Positions 17,563 through 25,331 of a stretch of DNA of 64,000 bases are shown piece after piece. The translations under genes were made by a program, and so were the position numbers. Within the stretch, counting starts at the first letter, position 1; each line of letters begins with the position of its first letter. Origin of the DNA: Megasphaera sp. AM44-1BH (GTDB taxonomy: Bacteria; Bacillota; Negativicutes; Veillonellales; Megasphaeraceae); the NCBI RefSeq assembly GCF_003467125.1, contig NZ_QSFA01000001.1, positions 310,001 through 374,000 of the forward strand, given 5' to 3'. Under the pieces are notes generated by a model. That model did no database searches. It was not told where the DNA came from and was given only the letters and a program-made list of their open reading frames with translations.

Positions 17563-17644
17563 AAGTAACCTCTTTTCCTGAATAGTTTTGGTACATAAGT
17601 ATATGCGAGTCATGACTGTAACACATTGCTTTCACTATTTTATA

Positions 17645-17661
17645 TGAAATTATAATGCCAA
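17645..17661 (-). promoter_or_regulatory. Possible sigma-54 promoter of the atuA operon
   Basis: On the minus strand TTGGCAT, five bases and TTTCA reproduce the -24/-12 spacing of sigma-54 promoters. The -24 GG is kept, but the -12 GC reads TC, so the match is imperfect. It lies about 85 bases upstream of atuA and downstream of the palindrome cluster, next to a sigma-54 activator gene. Confidence 0.4.
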
Positions 17662-17676
17662 AATTAAGTTTTAGTA

Positions 17677-17803
17677 GTATACGGGAAAAACATGCGTAAT
17701 ATGCCCTTCAGACACACAGACAGCCAGTGTATACACTCTCCGTTGTATACACTGGCTGTTTCCTTTGTATACTAGGTATACATATATTGTTTACTTAGTA
17801 TAC
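17677..17803. repeat. Cluster of six GTATAC palindromes
   Basis: GTATAC occurs at 17677, 17729, 17745, 17767, 17776 and 17798, six times in 127 bases. Several copies extend to longer dyads, such as AGTGTATACACT at 17726-17737. The copies at 17729 and 17745 form the arms of a 15-bp hairpin (17721-17735 with 17744-17758). They lie 15-140 bases upstream of the candidate sigma-54 promoter of atuA, where enhancer sites are expected. Confidence 0.65.
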
Positions 17804-19245
17804 ACGTTGTTTGAAAACCCATACAATTTATATTTCTTATAAAAGGTCCGCCGGCTGATGCCCAATAGTTCCATGGCTCTCGTTTTATTACCCTGTGCTT
17901 TTTCCAGGGCTTCCCGCATCCGTTCCCGTTCAATCTGCTGAATATCCATCCGCAGCGACGAGACATCCCGCTCCCGGCCGGACGGGGCTTCCTGTTCTTT
18001 TTCCGGTAATTCTGCCGGATATCCGTCCCCATCCTGTCCCTGTAACAGCTCATCCGGCAGATCTTCCGGCAGGATGACATTCCCTCCGGCAACGATGACG
18101 GCATATTCCACACAGCTTTCCAGCTGGCGGACGTTTCCCGACCAGGGACTCTTCTGCAGTACAGCTGCCGTGCCCGGGGAAAAAGACAGGCGCTTGTGAT
18201 ATTTTTCTGAAAAGATATCGAGAAAATGATTGGCCAGAAGCAGAATATCCCCGGGCCGTTTCCGCAGGGGTGGTATGACGATTTTAAAGGTATTGAGGCG
18301 GAAATACAGGTCTTCCCGGAATTTCCCATCGGCTACCATCTGCTTCAAATCCCGATTCGTCGCCGCAATGACCCGGACATCGACTTTCTGCACTTTGTCA
18401 GACCCTATTTTCTGGATTTCCCCCGATTGAAGGACCCGCAGCAGCTTGGACTGCATAAATAAAGGCATTTCCCCGATTTCATCGAGAAAGATCGTACCGC
18501 CATCGGCTAACTCAAACTTTCCGGCTTTTCCGCCCCGGGACGCGCCGGTAAAGGATCCTGCCGTATAGCCAAAAAGCTCGCTTTCAATCAGCGTTTCCGG
18601 AATAGCCGAACAGTTCATGCTGACAAAAGTACGGCTCCGTTTGCCGCTCAGAATGCGGATGGCCTGTACGAAAACTTCCTTTCCGGCTCCGCTTTCTCCT
18701 TCTATGAGGACCGTCGCATCGGTAGGCGCTACGATCTCCGCCATTTTCAGGCAGCGCAGAAAGGCCGGGTCTTCGCCGACGATATGGGAAAACTCACGGG
18801 GTAGTGACGGCTTTTCCGCCGACAGGGCCTTAAATATAGAATGACTCAGGCGCTGGGTCTTTTCCAGTTCCCGTTGTACTACCGTAATTTCTGTAATATC
18901 TTTGAACACCGACACGGCACCACAAAAGACACCTTCTTTAAAAATAGGTGTAATATTGACGAGAATCTTCTTTCCCCGTGTCCGTACCTCAACGAACTGG
19001 TGCAGCCGGGGCTTATGGTCCATGAGCGTATCCAGTATGACCGCTCCCGGCTCGATTTCGGCCATGCGCCGGTACAATACTTTTTCCCTCTTTACATTCA
19101 AAATATGCGTGTACGCTTCATTTAAATACACAATCCGCGAATCCGTATCGACAATGACGACGCCATCGGTTACGGCATCCATTGCTTCCATGAGCATATC
19201 CGGACTGACACGCTGCACAGTCCCTTTTCCTGCCACGGCGACCAC
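17791..19245 (-). CDS. PAS domain sigma-54-dependent activator
   Basis: 484-residue enhancer-binding protein. An N-terminal PAS domain (about 15-125, VTDGVVIVDTDSRIVYLNEAY) is followed by a sigma-54 AAA+ domain (about 152-385) and a Fis-type helix-turn-helix at the end (about 440-478, KTRAMELLGISRRTFYKKYK). Walker A is GESGAGKE at 183-190. The sigma-54 contact loop reads GSFTGA at 230-235 instead of the usual GAFTGA. Walker B is GTIFLDEIGEMP. The PAS domain probably senses a metabolite. The gene lies between the atuA operon and the divergent glycyl radical enzyme and probably activates one or both. Confidence 0.93.
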   Translation of the reverse strand: MVAVAGKGTVQRVSPDMLMEAMDAVTDGVVIVDTDSRIVYLNEAYTHILNVKREKVLYRRMAEIEPGAVILDTLMDHKPRLHQFVEVRTRGKKILVNITPIFKEGVFCGAVSVFKDITEITVVQRELEKTQRLSHSIFKALSAEKPSLPREFSHIVGEDPAFLRCLKMAEIVAPTDATVLIEGESGAGKEVFVQAIRILSGKRSRTFVSMNCSAIPETLIESELFGYTAGSFTGASRGGKAGKFELADGGTIFLDEIGEMPLFMQSKLLRVLQSGEIQKIGSDKVQKVDVRVIAATNRDLKQMVADGKFREDLYFRLNTFKIVIPPLRKRPGDILLLANHFLDIFSEKYHKRLSFSPGTAAVLQKSPWSGNVRQLESCVEYAVIVAGGNVILPEDLPDELLQGQDGDGYPAELPEKEQEAPSGRERDVSSLRMDIQQIERERMREALEKAQGNKTRAMELLGISRRTFYKKYKLYGFSNNVYTK

Positions 19246-19283
19246 CTCCGATAGATCTTTTTACCATTATATCATATCTTTCA

Positions 19284-19333
19284 TGGCATTTATGCCGTGA
19301 CAGGACGTTGTATGGCATTTTACCGGCTGGCAT
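19284..19333. promoter_or_regulatory. TGGCAT boxes between activator and glycyl radical enzyme
   Basis: TGGCAT occurs at 19284, 19313 and 19328, and the first forms a GGCAT-TT-ATGCC dyad (19285-19296). The copy at 19313 is followed at sigma-54 spacing by CGGCT, keeping the invariant GG-N10-GC. The dyad overlaps the likely -35 region of the activator gene, whose TATAAT lies just downstream on the minus strand. Promoter assignment is tentative. Confidence 0.4.
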
Positions 19334-19459
19334 AAAGTTTATTTTCTACAATAACATACAACTAAAATTCAATACAGGAGAGCGGTTCGTACGTATACTA
19401 TTCATATAGAGTTTATCTGGGATACACTTGAACTACGTTACGAATCACAGAAGGATACT

Positions 19460-21700
19460 ATGGATACATCATCCGGTATGACGGAGCGCCTTCGCGTATT
19501 AAAAGAGCGCTACTTAAAAGCCGTGCCTTCCATCACCATAGACAGGGCGCTGGCATTTACCGAAATCGCCCGGAAGTACCCGGCCCTATCCCCGCAGCGG
19601 CGGATTGCCAGAAGTTTCAAACGGGCCTGTGAAACGGCGCCTCTGCTGATTCAGCCCGGTGAACTGATTATTGGCCATCCCTGTGGCAAAGCCCGTGCCG
19701 GTGCGTTTTCGCCGGATATAGCATGGCAATGGGTAAAAGACGAACTGGATGATATTGGCACCCGGCCCCAGGATCCGTATGAAATCAGCGACACCGATAA
19801 AGAAGTCATGACGCGCACGCTGTTCCCGTTCTGGAAAGGAAAATCTCTTTCAGAACATTGTGAAGAAGCACTGCAGCATCTAAAAACACTGCCCCCTTCT
19901 GATCCGGGCTATGATACCCGCCACGAATATTATCTCGGCGCCCTCGACACGTATGACGGTGTACTTATATACGCCAGACGTCTGGCCCGGTACGCCCGCG
20001 AACTGGCAGCCAAAGAATCAGACCCACAGCGACGCAGGGAATTGCTGGGAATAGCCGATATCAATGAGCGGGTTCCGGCCAATCCGCCCCGGACATTTCA
20101 CGAAGCACTGCAGTCGGTATGGACGATTCTGTCCTTATTCATGCTGGAAGGGAATCAGTGCAGTACATCCCTGAGCCGTGCAGACCAGTACATGTACCCG
20201 CTCTACAAGCAGGACATAGAAACAGGCCGGCTGTCCCGTCAGAAAGCATTCGAGCTCATCGGCTGTTTTATAATCAAGTGCTCCGAAGTCATCTGGTATA
20301 CGCCGGGAGCCACGGCTACGTACTTTGCCGGATATATGCCCTTTATCAATATGTGTGTCGGCGGCGTGGGCCGTCATGGCGGGGATGCCACCAATGAACT
20401 GACCCTGCTCTTCATGGATGCCGTGGCCCGGATGAAGCTGTATCAGCCGACCCTGGCATGCCGTATCCATAATATGTCCCCCCAGGAGTATCTGGAAAAA
20501 ATCATCACCGTCATCCGTGCCGGAGGAGGCATGCCGGCCTGTCATTTTGACGACGCCCATATCCGCATGATGCTGCGCAAAGGATATTCTTTTGAAGATG
20601 CCCGGGATCACAGTCTCATGGGCTGTGTGGAACCACAAAAAAGCGGACGCATCCATCAATGGACTGCCGGCGGGTTTACCCAGTGGCCCATCTGTATCGA
20701 ACTGGCTCTGCACAATGGCGTATTGCCACGTTACGGTCCCAAACAGTGGCTGGCCAGCGGTGATCCGGCCTCTTTCAGGACCTATGAGGAATTTGAAAAA
20801 ACCGTCAAAGCACAGCTGGATTATCTGATTGAAATGAACTGCCGCGGTTCCAACATCATCGAACGCGTATTCTGCGACGTGAATCCAACACCATACATGT
20901 CACTGTTCATCGATGGCTGCATGGAAAAAGGCCGCGACGTCATGAATGGCGGTGCCGTATTATACGAAGGACCAGGAACCATCTTTGCCGGTCTGGCAAC
21001 GTATGCGGACAGCATGGCCGCGGTCCGTCGCCTGGTGTATGAAGATAAAAAATATACCTTGCCCGAACTCATCACAGCACTCGATGCCGACTTCGACGGC
21101 TACGATGACATCCGCCGGGACTGCCTGCAGGCTGCCAAATACGGAAATGACTGTGATGAAGCCGATTTCATCGCCCGCGACAGCATCGACTATACGGAAC
21201 AAATAATGAATTCTTACCCGTCCCTGTATGCCCGCCATATACACGGCACCCTGTCCCAATCGTTCAATACCCCGCTGGGCGCCATGATAGGCGCAACCCC
21301 GGACGGCAGAAAAGCGGGGAAACCCTTGTCCGATGGCATGAGCCCTTCTCAGGGAATGGACAAAAAAGGACCGACAGCTATCATCAAATCCGTTTCCAAA
21401 CTCAACGTAGAATCCATGAGCCTGGGAATGACCCACAACTTCAAACTGCTCCCGCGGTTCCTGGAAACAGCCGAAGGACAGCATGCCGTAATCAGCCTTT
21501 TGAAAACAGCTTCCCTACTGGGCAACGGACAGATGCAGTTCAACTGCGTCGATAACGAAACACTCCGCGCAGCCCAGCAGCATCCCGGACAATATCGCGA
21601 CCTCATCGTCCGCGTTGCCGGATATTCCGCCTTTTTTGTAGAACTGTGCAAGGATGTACAGGACGAAATCATCAGCCGTTCTGAACTGGATAGTATGTAA
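19460..21700 (+). CDS. CutC-like glycyl radical enzyme, substrate unknown
   Basis: 746-residue member of the pyruvate formate-lyase superfamily. The thiyl cysteine lies in GCVEPQKSG (Cys389, Glu391) and the radical glycine in RVAGYSAFF (Gly721). The stretch after the cysteine (QKSG..HQWT...TQWPICIEL) and the block YFAGYMPFIN...QPTLACRIHN resemble choline trimethylamine-lyase CutC most closely. The protein is about 100 residues shorter than CutC at its N-terminus. The family performs C-N, C-O, C-S or C-C cleavage. AGAAGG precedes the ATG. No radical-SAM activase is present in the neighbourhood, so activation must come from elsewhere. It is divergent from the sigma-54 activator and may share its control. 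Confidence 0.88.
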   Translation: MDTSSGMTERLRVLKERYLKAVPSITIDRALAFTEIARKYPALSPQRRIARSFKRACETAPLLIQPGELIIGHPCGKARAGAFSPDIAWQWVKDELDDIGTRPQDPYEISDTDKEVMTRTLFPFWKGKSLSEHCEEALQHLKTLPPSDPGYDTRHEYYLGALDTYDGVLIYARRLARYARELAAKESDPQRRRELLGIADINERVPANPPRTFHEALQSVWTILSLFMLEGNQCSTSLSRADQYMYPLYKQDIETGRLSRQKAFELIGCFIIKCSEVIWYTPGATATYFAGYMPFINMCVGGVGRHGGDATNELTLLFMDAVARMKLYQPTLACRIHNMSPQEYLEKIITVIRAGGGMPACHFDDAHIRMMLRKGYSFEDARDHSLMGCVEPQKSGRIHQWTAGGFTQWPICIELALHNGVLPRYGPKQWLASGDPASFRTYEEFEKTVKAQLDYLIEMNCRGSNIIERVFCDVNPTPYMSLFIDGCMEKGRDVMNGGAVLYEGPGTIFAGLATYADSMAAVRRLVYEDKKYTLPELITALDADFDGYDDIRRDCLQAAKYGNDCDEADFIARDSIDYTEQIMNSYPSLYARHIHGTLSQSFNTPLGAMIGATPDGRKAGKPLSDGMSPSQGMDKKGPTAIIKSVSKLNVESMSLGMTHNFKLLPRFLETAEGQHAVISLLKTASLLGNGQMQFNCVDNETLRAAQQHPGQYRDLIVRVAGYSAFFVELCKDVQDEIISRSELDSM

Positions 21701-22064
21701 TGCAGGAATAACTCTGCAGATTTCTCATTCTTCTCATAAAAACTACATATACAGCCCTATTTATTTTTCTATTTGTATCTACATATGGTGCATAGTGCTT
21801 CTATAGGATACTGTATATGTATTTAATGTAATATATACATATCATTACTATAACTCATCATATTTTTACATAATCTTATTCATTAATATTATTCTTGCCT
21901 TTATTTTTTAACAAAACATTTCATATTAAAATGTTTTATTTGTTCTATTTCAACGCTATATATTGAAGCTTATAATTTCGAATCACATGACAGGGATTCT
22001 TTCTTTTTTATAAAAAACACATTCATTGTCTATTTTTTAAATTATTTTGTTTGATATTAAAACA
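21701..22064. other. AT-rich intergenic stretch
   Basis: About 360 bases without a credible gene. A short TGCAG/CTGCA hairpin at about 21701-21719 followed by T-rich sequence may terminate the glycyl radical enzyme transcript. The remainder is strongly AT-rich and shows no other clear element. Confidence 0.5.
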
Positions 22065-22093
22065 TTGAAGTTCTCTTTCTTTTCTGATACACT
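22065..22093 (+). promoter_or_regulatory. Promoter of the type I toxin
   Basis: TTGAAG at 22065-22070 and TACACT at 22088-22093 are 17 bases apart, giving a leader of about 50 bases before the toxin start. Confidence 0.6.
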
Positions 22094-22127
22094 AGACATG
22101 CGAGATAGTCTGGTGTGTTCGGTTTTT

Positions 22128-22146
22128 CCTCACGAAAGTGAGGTGA
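22128..22146 (+). promoter_or_regulatory. Hairpin masking the toxin ribosome site
   Basis: CCTCAC, a GAAA tetraloop and GTGAGG form a perfect stem at 22128-22143 that contains part of the Shine-Dalgarno GAGGTGA. Such masking is usual in type I toxin mRNAs. Confidence 0.6.
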
Positions 22147-22151
22147 TCAGC

Positions 22152-22229
22152 ATGAGGGTATATGAAGCGTTATCTTTGATAATTGCTTTTGCTACATTAA
22201 TCGTGCTGATTATTTCAGTACGCAAATAA
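22152..22229 (+). CDS. Holin-like type I toxin peptide
   Basis: 25-residue peptide, too short for normal gene finding: MRVYEALSLIIAF followed by a hydrophobic helix and a short basic end. The opening xVYEALSLxIAFATLIV is the signature of the putative holin-like toxin family related to TxpA. These insert into the membrane when the antisense RNA is absent. GAGGTGA lies 5 bases upstream. An upstream ATG at 22050 in the same frame would give 60 residues but has no ribosome site. The convergent RNA downstream is its predicted antitoxin. Confidence 0.8.
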   Translation: MRVYEALSLIIAFATLIVLIISVRK

Positions 22230-22238
22230 TATAAACTG

Positions 22239-22323
22239 AAAAAAACCGCATACCTCGCGGTACACGGTCTTCTTCAATCAACATCAATAGAGGAGCGCCG
22301 ATGTGCTGCCACCGGGCTATCTC
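22239..22323 (-). ncRNA. Antisense RNA antitoxin (RatA-like)
   Basis: A minus-strand transcript of about 85 nt is predicted. It would start downstream of an extended -10 element (TGATATACT, -10 at 22335-22330). It ends in a GNRA-capped hairpin, CCGTGTACC-GCGA-GGTATGCGG (22267-22246), followed by seven T. It converges on the toxin gene, so the toxin mRNA 3' end would pair with it, as in txpA/ratA. Its ends are predictions. Confidence 0.6.
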
Positions 22324-22446
22324 CTTTTTAGTATATCACACGAAAGGAAAAAAAGATAGAGAAACGATATACCATTACCTAAGTTTCTCCGCCTGGCGGT
22401 CCAGAAACTTTCATCCATTAGAGATTATCCATTCCAAGCGCACTCT

Positions 22447-22481
22447 AAAAAGGGCCTGTCGCACATACGACAAGCCCTTTT
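22447..22481. terminator. Terminator after the 33-residue peptide gene
   Basis: AAAAGGGC-type arms around 22447-22460 and 22467-22481 enclose a short loop with A and T tracts on the two sides, so it can work in both directions. Confidence 0.75.
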
Positions 22482-22494
22482 ATCTCGATTACTC

Positions 22495-22596
22495 TTAGAG
22501 AGCAAATGCAGCACAAGCTACAACTACCATCAACATACCTACAGGGAAATAACGATAATAGTCTTTTGCAATCAAACCTTTTTTCTGTTCGCTCAT
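22495..22596 (-). CDS. 33-residue single-helix membrane peptide
   Basis: Short gene encoding MSEQKKGLIAKDYYRYFP followed by a hydrophobic helix ending AAFAL. AAGGAGGGG lies 6 bases upstream of the ATG. It has a near-consensus promoter of its own and a strong terminator, which argues that it is expressed rather than accidental. No family is recognised. It resembles small accessory subunits of membrane complexes in size and topology, but no function can be assigned. Confidence 0.75.
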   Translation of the reverse strand: MSEQKKGLIAKDYYRYFPVGMLMVVVACAAFAL

Positions 22597-22639
22597 GTGA
22601 ACCCCTCCTTAGATGATATACTACACCTCAACTAAGTAC

Positions 22640-22668
22640 ATTTTAGGCTCACATATATTACCTGTCAA
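22640..22668 (-). promoter_or_regulatory. Strong promoter of the 33-residue peptide gene
   Basis: On the minus strand TTGACA (22668-22663) and TAAAAT (22645-22640) are separated by 17 bases. It is one of the best promoter matches in the window. Confidence 0.8.
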
Positions 22669-22730
22669 TAAAATCAAGTAAATCGTTTTTCTATACTTTA
22701 TATGCCAAAATGGAATATTGGAATTCTTTG

Positions 22731-24044
22731 CTAGTCTTCTTGTTCCTTTGCACGATCAATAGCTGTCTTTTTTGGCAGCGTCAGCATAATCAGGCCTGCC
22801 AGGAAAAGCATTCCTCCCAAGACGAAATAGCCGCCATCCGTTGATCCTGTATTCTGTTTAATCACGCCGAGCATATACGGACCAACATAGCCGCCTAGGT
22901 TGGCAACGGAGTTAATCAGTGCTGTAGCACCTGCCGCAGCGGCACCAGTAAGGAATGTAGTCGGCACGGACCACCAGGTACCCATGGGAGCATATACTCC
23001 GATACAGGTCAGGGTAACTAAAAACAGGCTCAGGGCCCCGCTGTGGATAAAGGGAGCACAAAGAAGTCCAATAGCACCGAGGAACATGCATCCTGCCACA
23101 TGCCAGCGTTTTTCACCTGTCCGGGATGAGCTTCTGCCGACGAGGACCTGGGCAATGAGCGCAGTACCCATAGGAATGATAATGGCGAAACCGACGAGAG
23201 ACGGAGACCAGCCGGACACGCCTTTCAATACCTGTGGCATCCAGAAATTGAATCCCCAGAAACCAGTGCACCAGCAAAAATAAATAGCACACAGCCGCCA
23301 TACCTGTTTATCCGTCAGAGACTGTTTGATGGAATACTTTTTGACACTTTCTTTCGCCGCTTCTTCTTCGGCAATCGCCGTATTCAGGTATTCTTTTTCA
23401 AGGGGCGTCAGATAGGAAACTTTATTAGGGCGGTCTTTGACCCAGAAGATGAAGACAAACGTGAAGACCAATGCCGGTACCGCTTCGATGAGGAACAAGC
23501 ATTGCCATCCTTCAAATCCCAGAATCCGTAATTCAAGCAGTACGCCGGCAATAGGTGAACCAATGATGGCAGCAATAAGCAACGATGTAAGCATGAGGGA
23601 AATAGCAGCTGCCCGTTCTTTGGCAAGGAACCAGCGGGGGAAGAGTACGGCATAAATAACCGGATACAAGCTGGCTTCACAAGCCCCTAAGAGGAAGCGG
23701 AATAAATAGAACTGCCACGGAGCTTTCATGAATGCCAGCAGGCCACAGACCAGACCCCAGGTAAACATGATACGGGCAATCCACTTGCAGGCATCAAATT
23801 TGGCAGCTACCAGAGAACCAGGGATTTCAAAGAAGAAATACCCAAGGAAGAACATGCCAGATCCAGCGCCGAATACTTCCGGCGTGAGCCAGTCCAGCTG
23901 TTGTGTCATAGTCATGCCGGCATAAGCAATGTTGACACGGTCGAGGAAGGCAATAACAGAAACGAGGAATACAGGGAAGATGATATGCCACTTTCTCATC
24001 CGGTTCAGGTGGGAAAAATCGATACTTTCAAATCTCGCATCCAT
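22731..24044 (-). CDS. MFS carrier, anion:cation symporter type (copy 1)
   Basis: 437-residue major facilitator with 12 predicted helices. The N-terminal DRVNIAYAGMTM and GYFFFEIPGSLVAA segments are typical of the anion:cation symporter group (phthalate, tartrate, hexuronate and hydroxy-acid carriers). The protein is roughly 90% identical to the carrier at 31655-32968 and clearly related to the one at 37972-39300. GAAAGGAG precedes the ATG. It is the most distal gene of the dehydrogenase array, about 190 bases after the alcohol dehydrogenase gene, and may have its own promoter. Confidence 0.88.
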   Translation of the reverse strand: MDARFESIDFSHLNRMRKWHIIFPVFLVSVIAFLDRVNIAYAGMTMTQQLDWLTPEVFGAGSGMFFLGYFFFEIPGSLVAAKFDACKWIARIMFTWGLVCGLLAFMKAPWQFYLFRFLLGACEASLYPVIYAVLFPRWFLAKERAAAISLMLTSLLIAAIIGSPIAGVLLELRILGFEGWQCLFLIEAVPALVFTFVFIFWVKDRPNKVSYLTPLEKEYLNTAIAEEEAAKESVKKYSIKQSLTDKQVWRLCAIYFCWCTGFWGFNFWMPQVLKGVSGWSPSLVGFAIIIPMGTALIAQVLVGRSSSRTGEKRWHVAGCMFLGAIGLLCAPFIHSGALSLFLVTLTCIGVYAPMGTWWSVPTTFLTGAAAAGATALINSVANLGGYVGPYMLGVIKQNTGSTDGGYFVLGGMLFLAGLIMLTLPKKTAIDRAKEQED

Positions 24045-24093
24045 AGTTATACTCCTTTCTGAAAGAGAAGATTACTAACGTAACGTTCGTATC

Positions 24094-24110
24094 ATCAGGC
24101 CATGCCTGAT
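24094..24110. promoter_or_regulatory. Short perfect dyad upstream of MFS copy 1
   Basis: ATCAGGC-CAT-GCCTGAT is a perfect 7-bp inverted repeat 50 bases before the carrier start. It may be an operator or a leader hairpin. Confidence 0.3.
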
Positions 24111-24237
24111 AACTCATCTTAGTATCGCCCTGTTGTATGTTGTTTTCCCGGCCTTGCATAAAAGAGGCGGTCCCACGCAGTGAAGCAACCTCTCCGATGT
24201 CAGCGTCAAAATCTGCCTGTTTGCATAAACTTATGTC

Positions 24238-25293
24238 TTATTCAATCACCTTGGGATAGAGCATCATTTTCCCTGGTACGCCACTGCGGATTTCAGCAAA
24301 AGCCTGCTCGAAATCCTTCATGAGAAAACGATGCCCCATGATGAGTTCCATATGATAGCGTGGGTCTTTCATGACCTTGGAAAAATCTTCCCATGTCCGC
24401 CAGATAAGACGGCCCGAAACCCCCGTCATTTCTACTTCGCGATAAATGAGGTCTTCTGTGAGATTCATCGTGACCGGTTTACTGGGAAGACCTACGCAAA
24501 CAAGACGACCACCGGAGCGCACGGAACGAAGGCTGTTGTTAATGGCAGCCCCTGCTCCGGTAATATCAATAGCCGCATCAACCCCCAGGTCATCTGTCAG
24601 CTTATGTACTTCTGCAACGAGATCGTAGGAAGCGCTGTTGATTACAGCATCAGCGCCCATTTCTTTGGCAATTTCAAGTTTTTCATCAAATAAATCACAG
24701 GCTATGACTTTCGTCGCGCCAAACACCTTGGACGCTGTTATCGCCGTCAGTCCGATAGGGCCACAGCCGCTGATAAGAACTGTTTTCCCGGCTACTTCCG
24801 CTGCTTCCACACCATGGACGCCTGCGCCCATAGGTTCAAACATACATCCCTGTTCGTAGGTGAGCCCGTCATCCAGTTTAAAGACCGAATCCGCCCGTAC
24901 TTTGGCATATTCGGCAAAGGCCCCATCCTGGGTGCATCCAAAAAGTGCCACATGCTGGCAAATTTCCTTGTGATCGTGCTGGCAGAAATAGCAGTGATTG
25001 CAGGGAATATGCGTTTCTACAGATACGCGGTCCCCCACCTGGACCTGGGTTACATTGCGGCCTATGGCAACAACGTCTCCGGCCGTTTCATGACCGACAA
25101 TCATCGGCGGTACTACGCGGCAGGCAGACCAAGGATCCCAATCGTAAATATGAACGTCCGTACCACAGATAGCCGTCACATGTACTTTGATGAGAACTTC
25201 ATCATCATTAATCTGTGGCACCGGAAGATCTGTACGATACGTAAGTCCGGGGCCGGCTTTTTCTTTCGTAATGCCGCACATATACGGTTGCAT
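24238..25293 (-). CDS. Zinc-dependent dehydrogenase, threonine dehydrogenase-like
   Basis: 351-residue medium-chain alcohol dehydrogenase. Catalytic zinc ligands appear in TAICGTDVHIYDWD and in VGHETAG. The structural zinc cysteines lie in CNHCYFCQHDHKEIC. The NAD-binding motif is SGCGPIGLTA. The N-terminal block resembles L-threonine 3-dehydrogenase most closely, but 2,3-butanediol and polyol dehydrogenases belong to the same family. AAAGGAGG precedes the ATG. It follows the lipoate ligases in the array by 38 bases. It may oxidise a secondary alcohol whose ketone product feeds the E1-E2-E3 complex, for example 2,3-butanediol to acetoin. This is an inference. Confidence 0.85.
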   Translation of the reverse strand: MQPYMCGITKEKAGPGLTYRTDLPVPQINDDEVLIKVHVTAICGTDVHIYDWDPWSACRVVPPMIVGHETAGDVVAIGRNVTQVQVGDRVSVETHIPCNHCYFCQHDHKEICQHVALFGCTQDGAFAEYAKVRADSVFKLDDGLTYEQGCMFEPMGAGVHGVEAAEVAGKTVLISGCGPIGLTAITASKVFGATKVIACDLFDEKLEIAKEMGADAVINSASYDLVAEVHKLTDDLGVDAAIDITGAGAAINNSLRSVRSGGRLVCVGLPSKPVTMNLTEDLIYREVEMTGVSGRLIWRTWEDFSKVMKDPRYHMELIMGHRFLMKDFEQAFAEIRSGVPGKMMLYPKVIE

Positions 25294-25331
25294 AATAAAT
25301 TACCTCCTTTTCCCATATACTACACAGTACA

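Noticed and set aside
17721..17758. 15-bp hairpin as terminator of the sigma-54 activator gene
   Set aside because: The T-rich side is on the plus strand, opposite to the activator's transcription; the GTATAC cluster explains the symmetry better.
1..21700. Sulfonate lyase pathway linking the glycyl radical enzyme to asrABC
   Set aside because: The genes are 17 kb apart with unrelated genes between, and the enzyme's active-site flank looks CutC-like. No sulfonate carrier or acetaldehyde dehydrogenase is linked.
22301..22498. 65-residue plus-strand frame over the antitoxin and terminator
   Set aside because: It crosses the antisense RNA promoter and a terminator and has no ribosome site or recognisable sequence.
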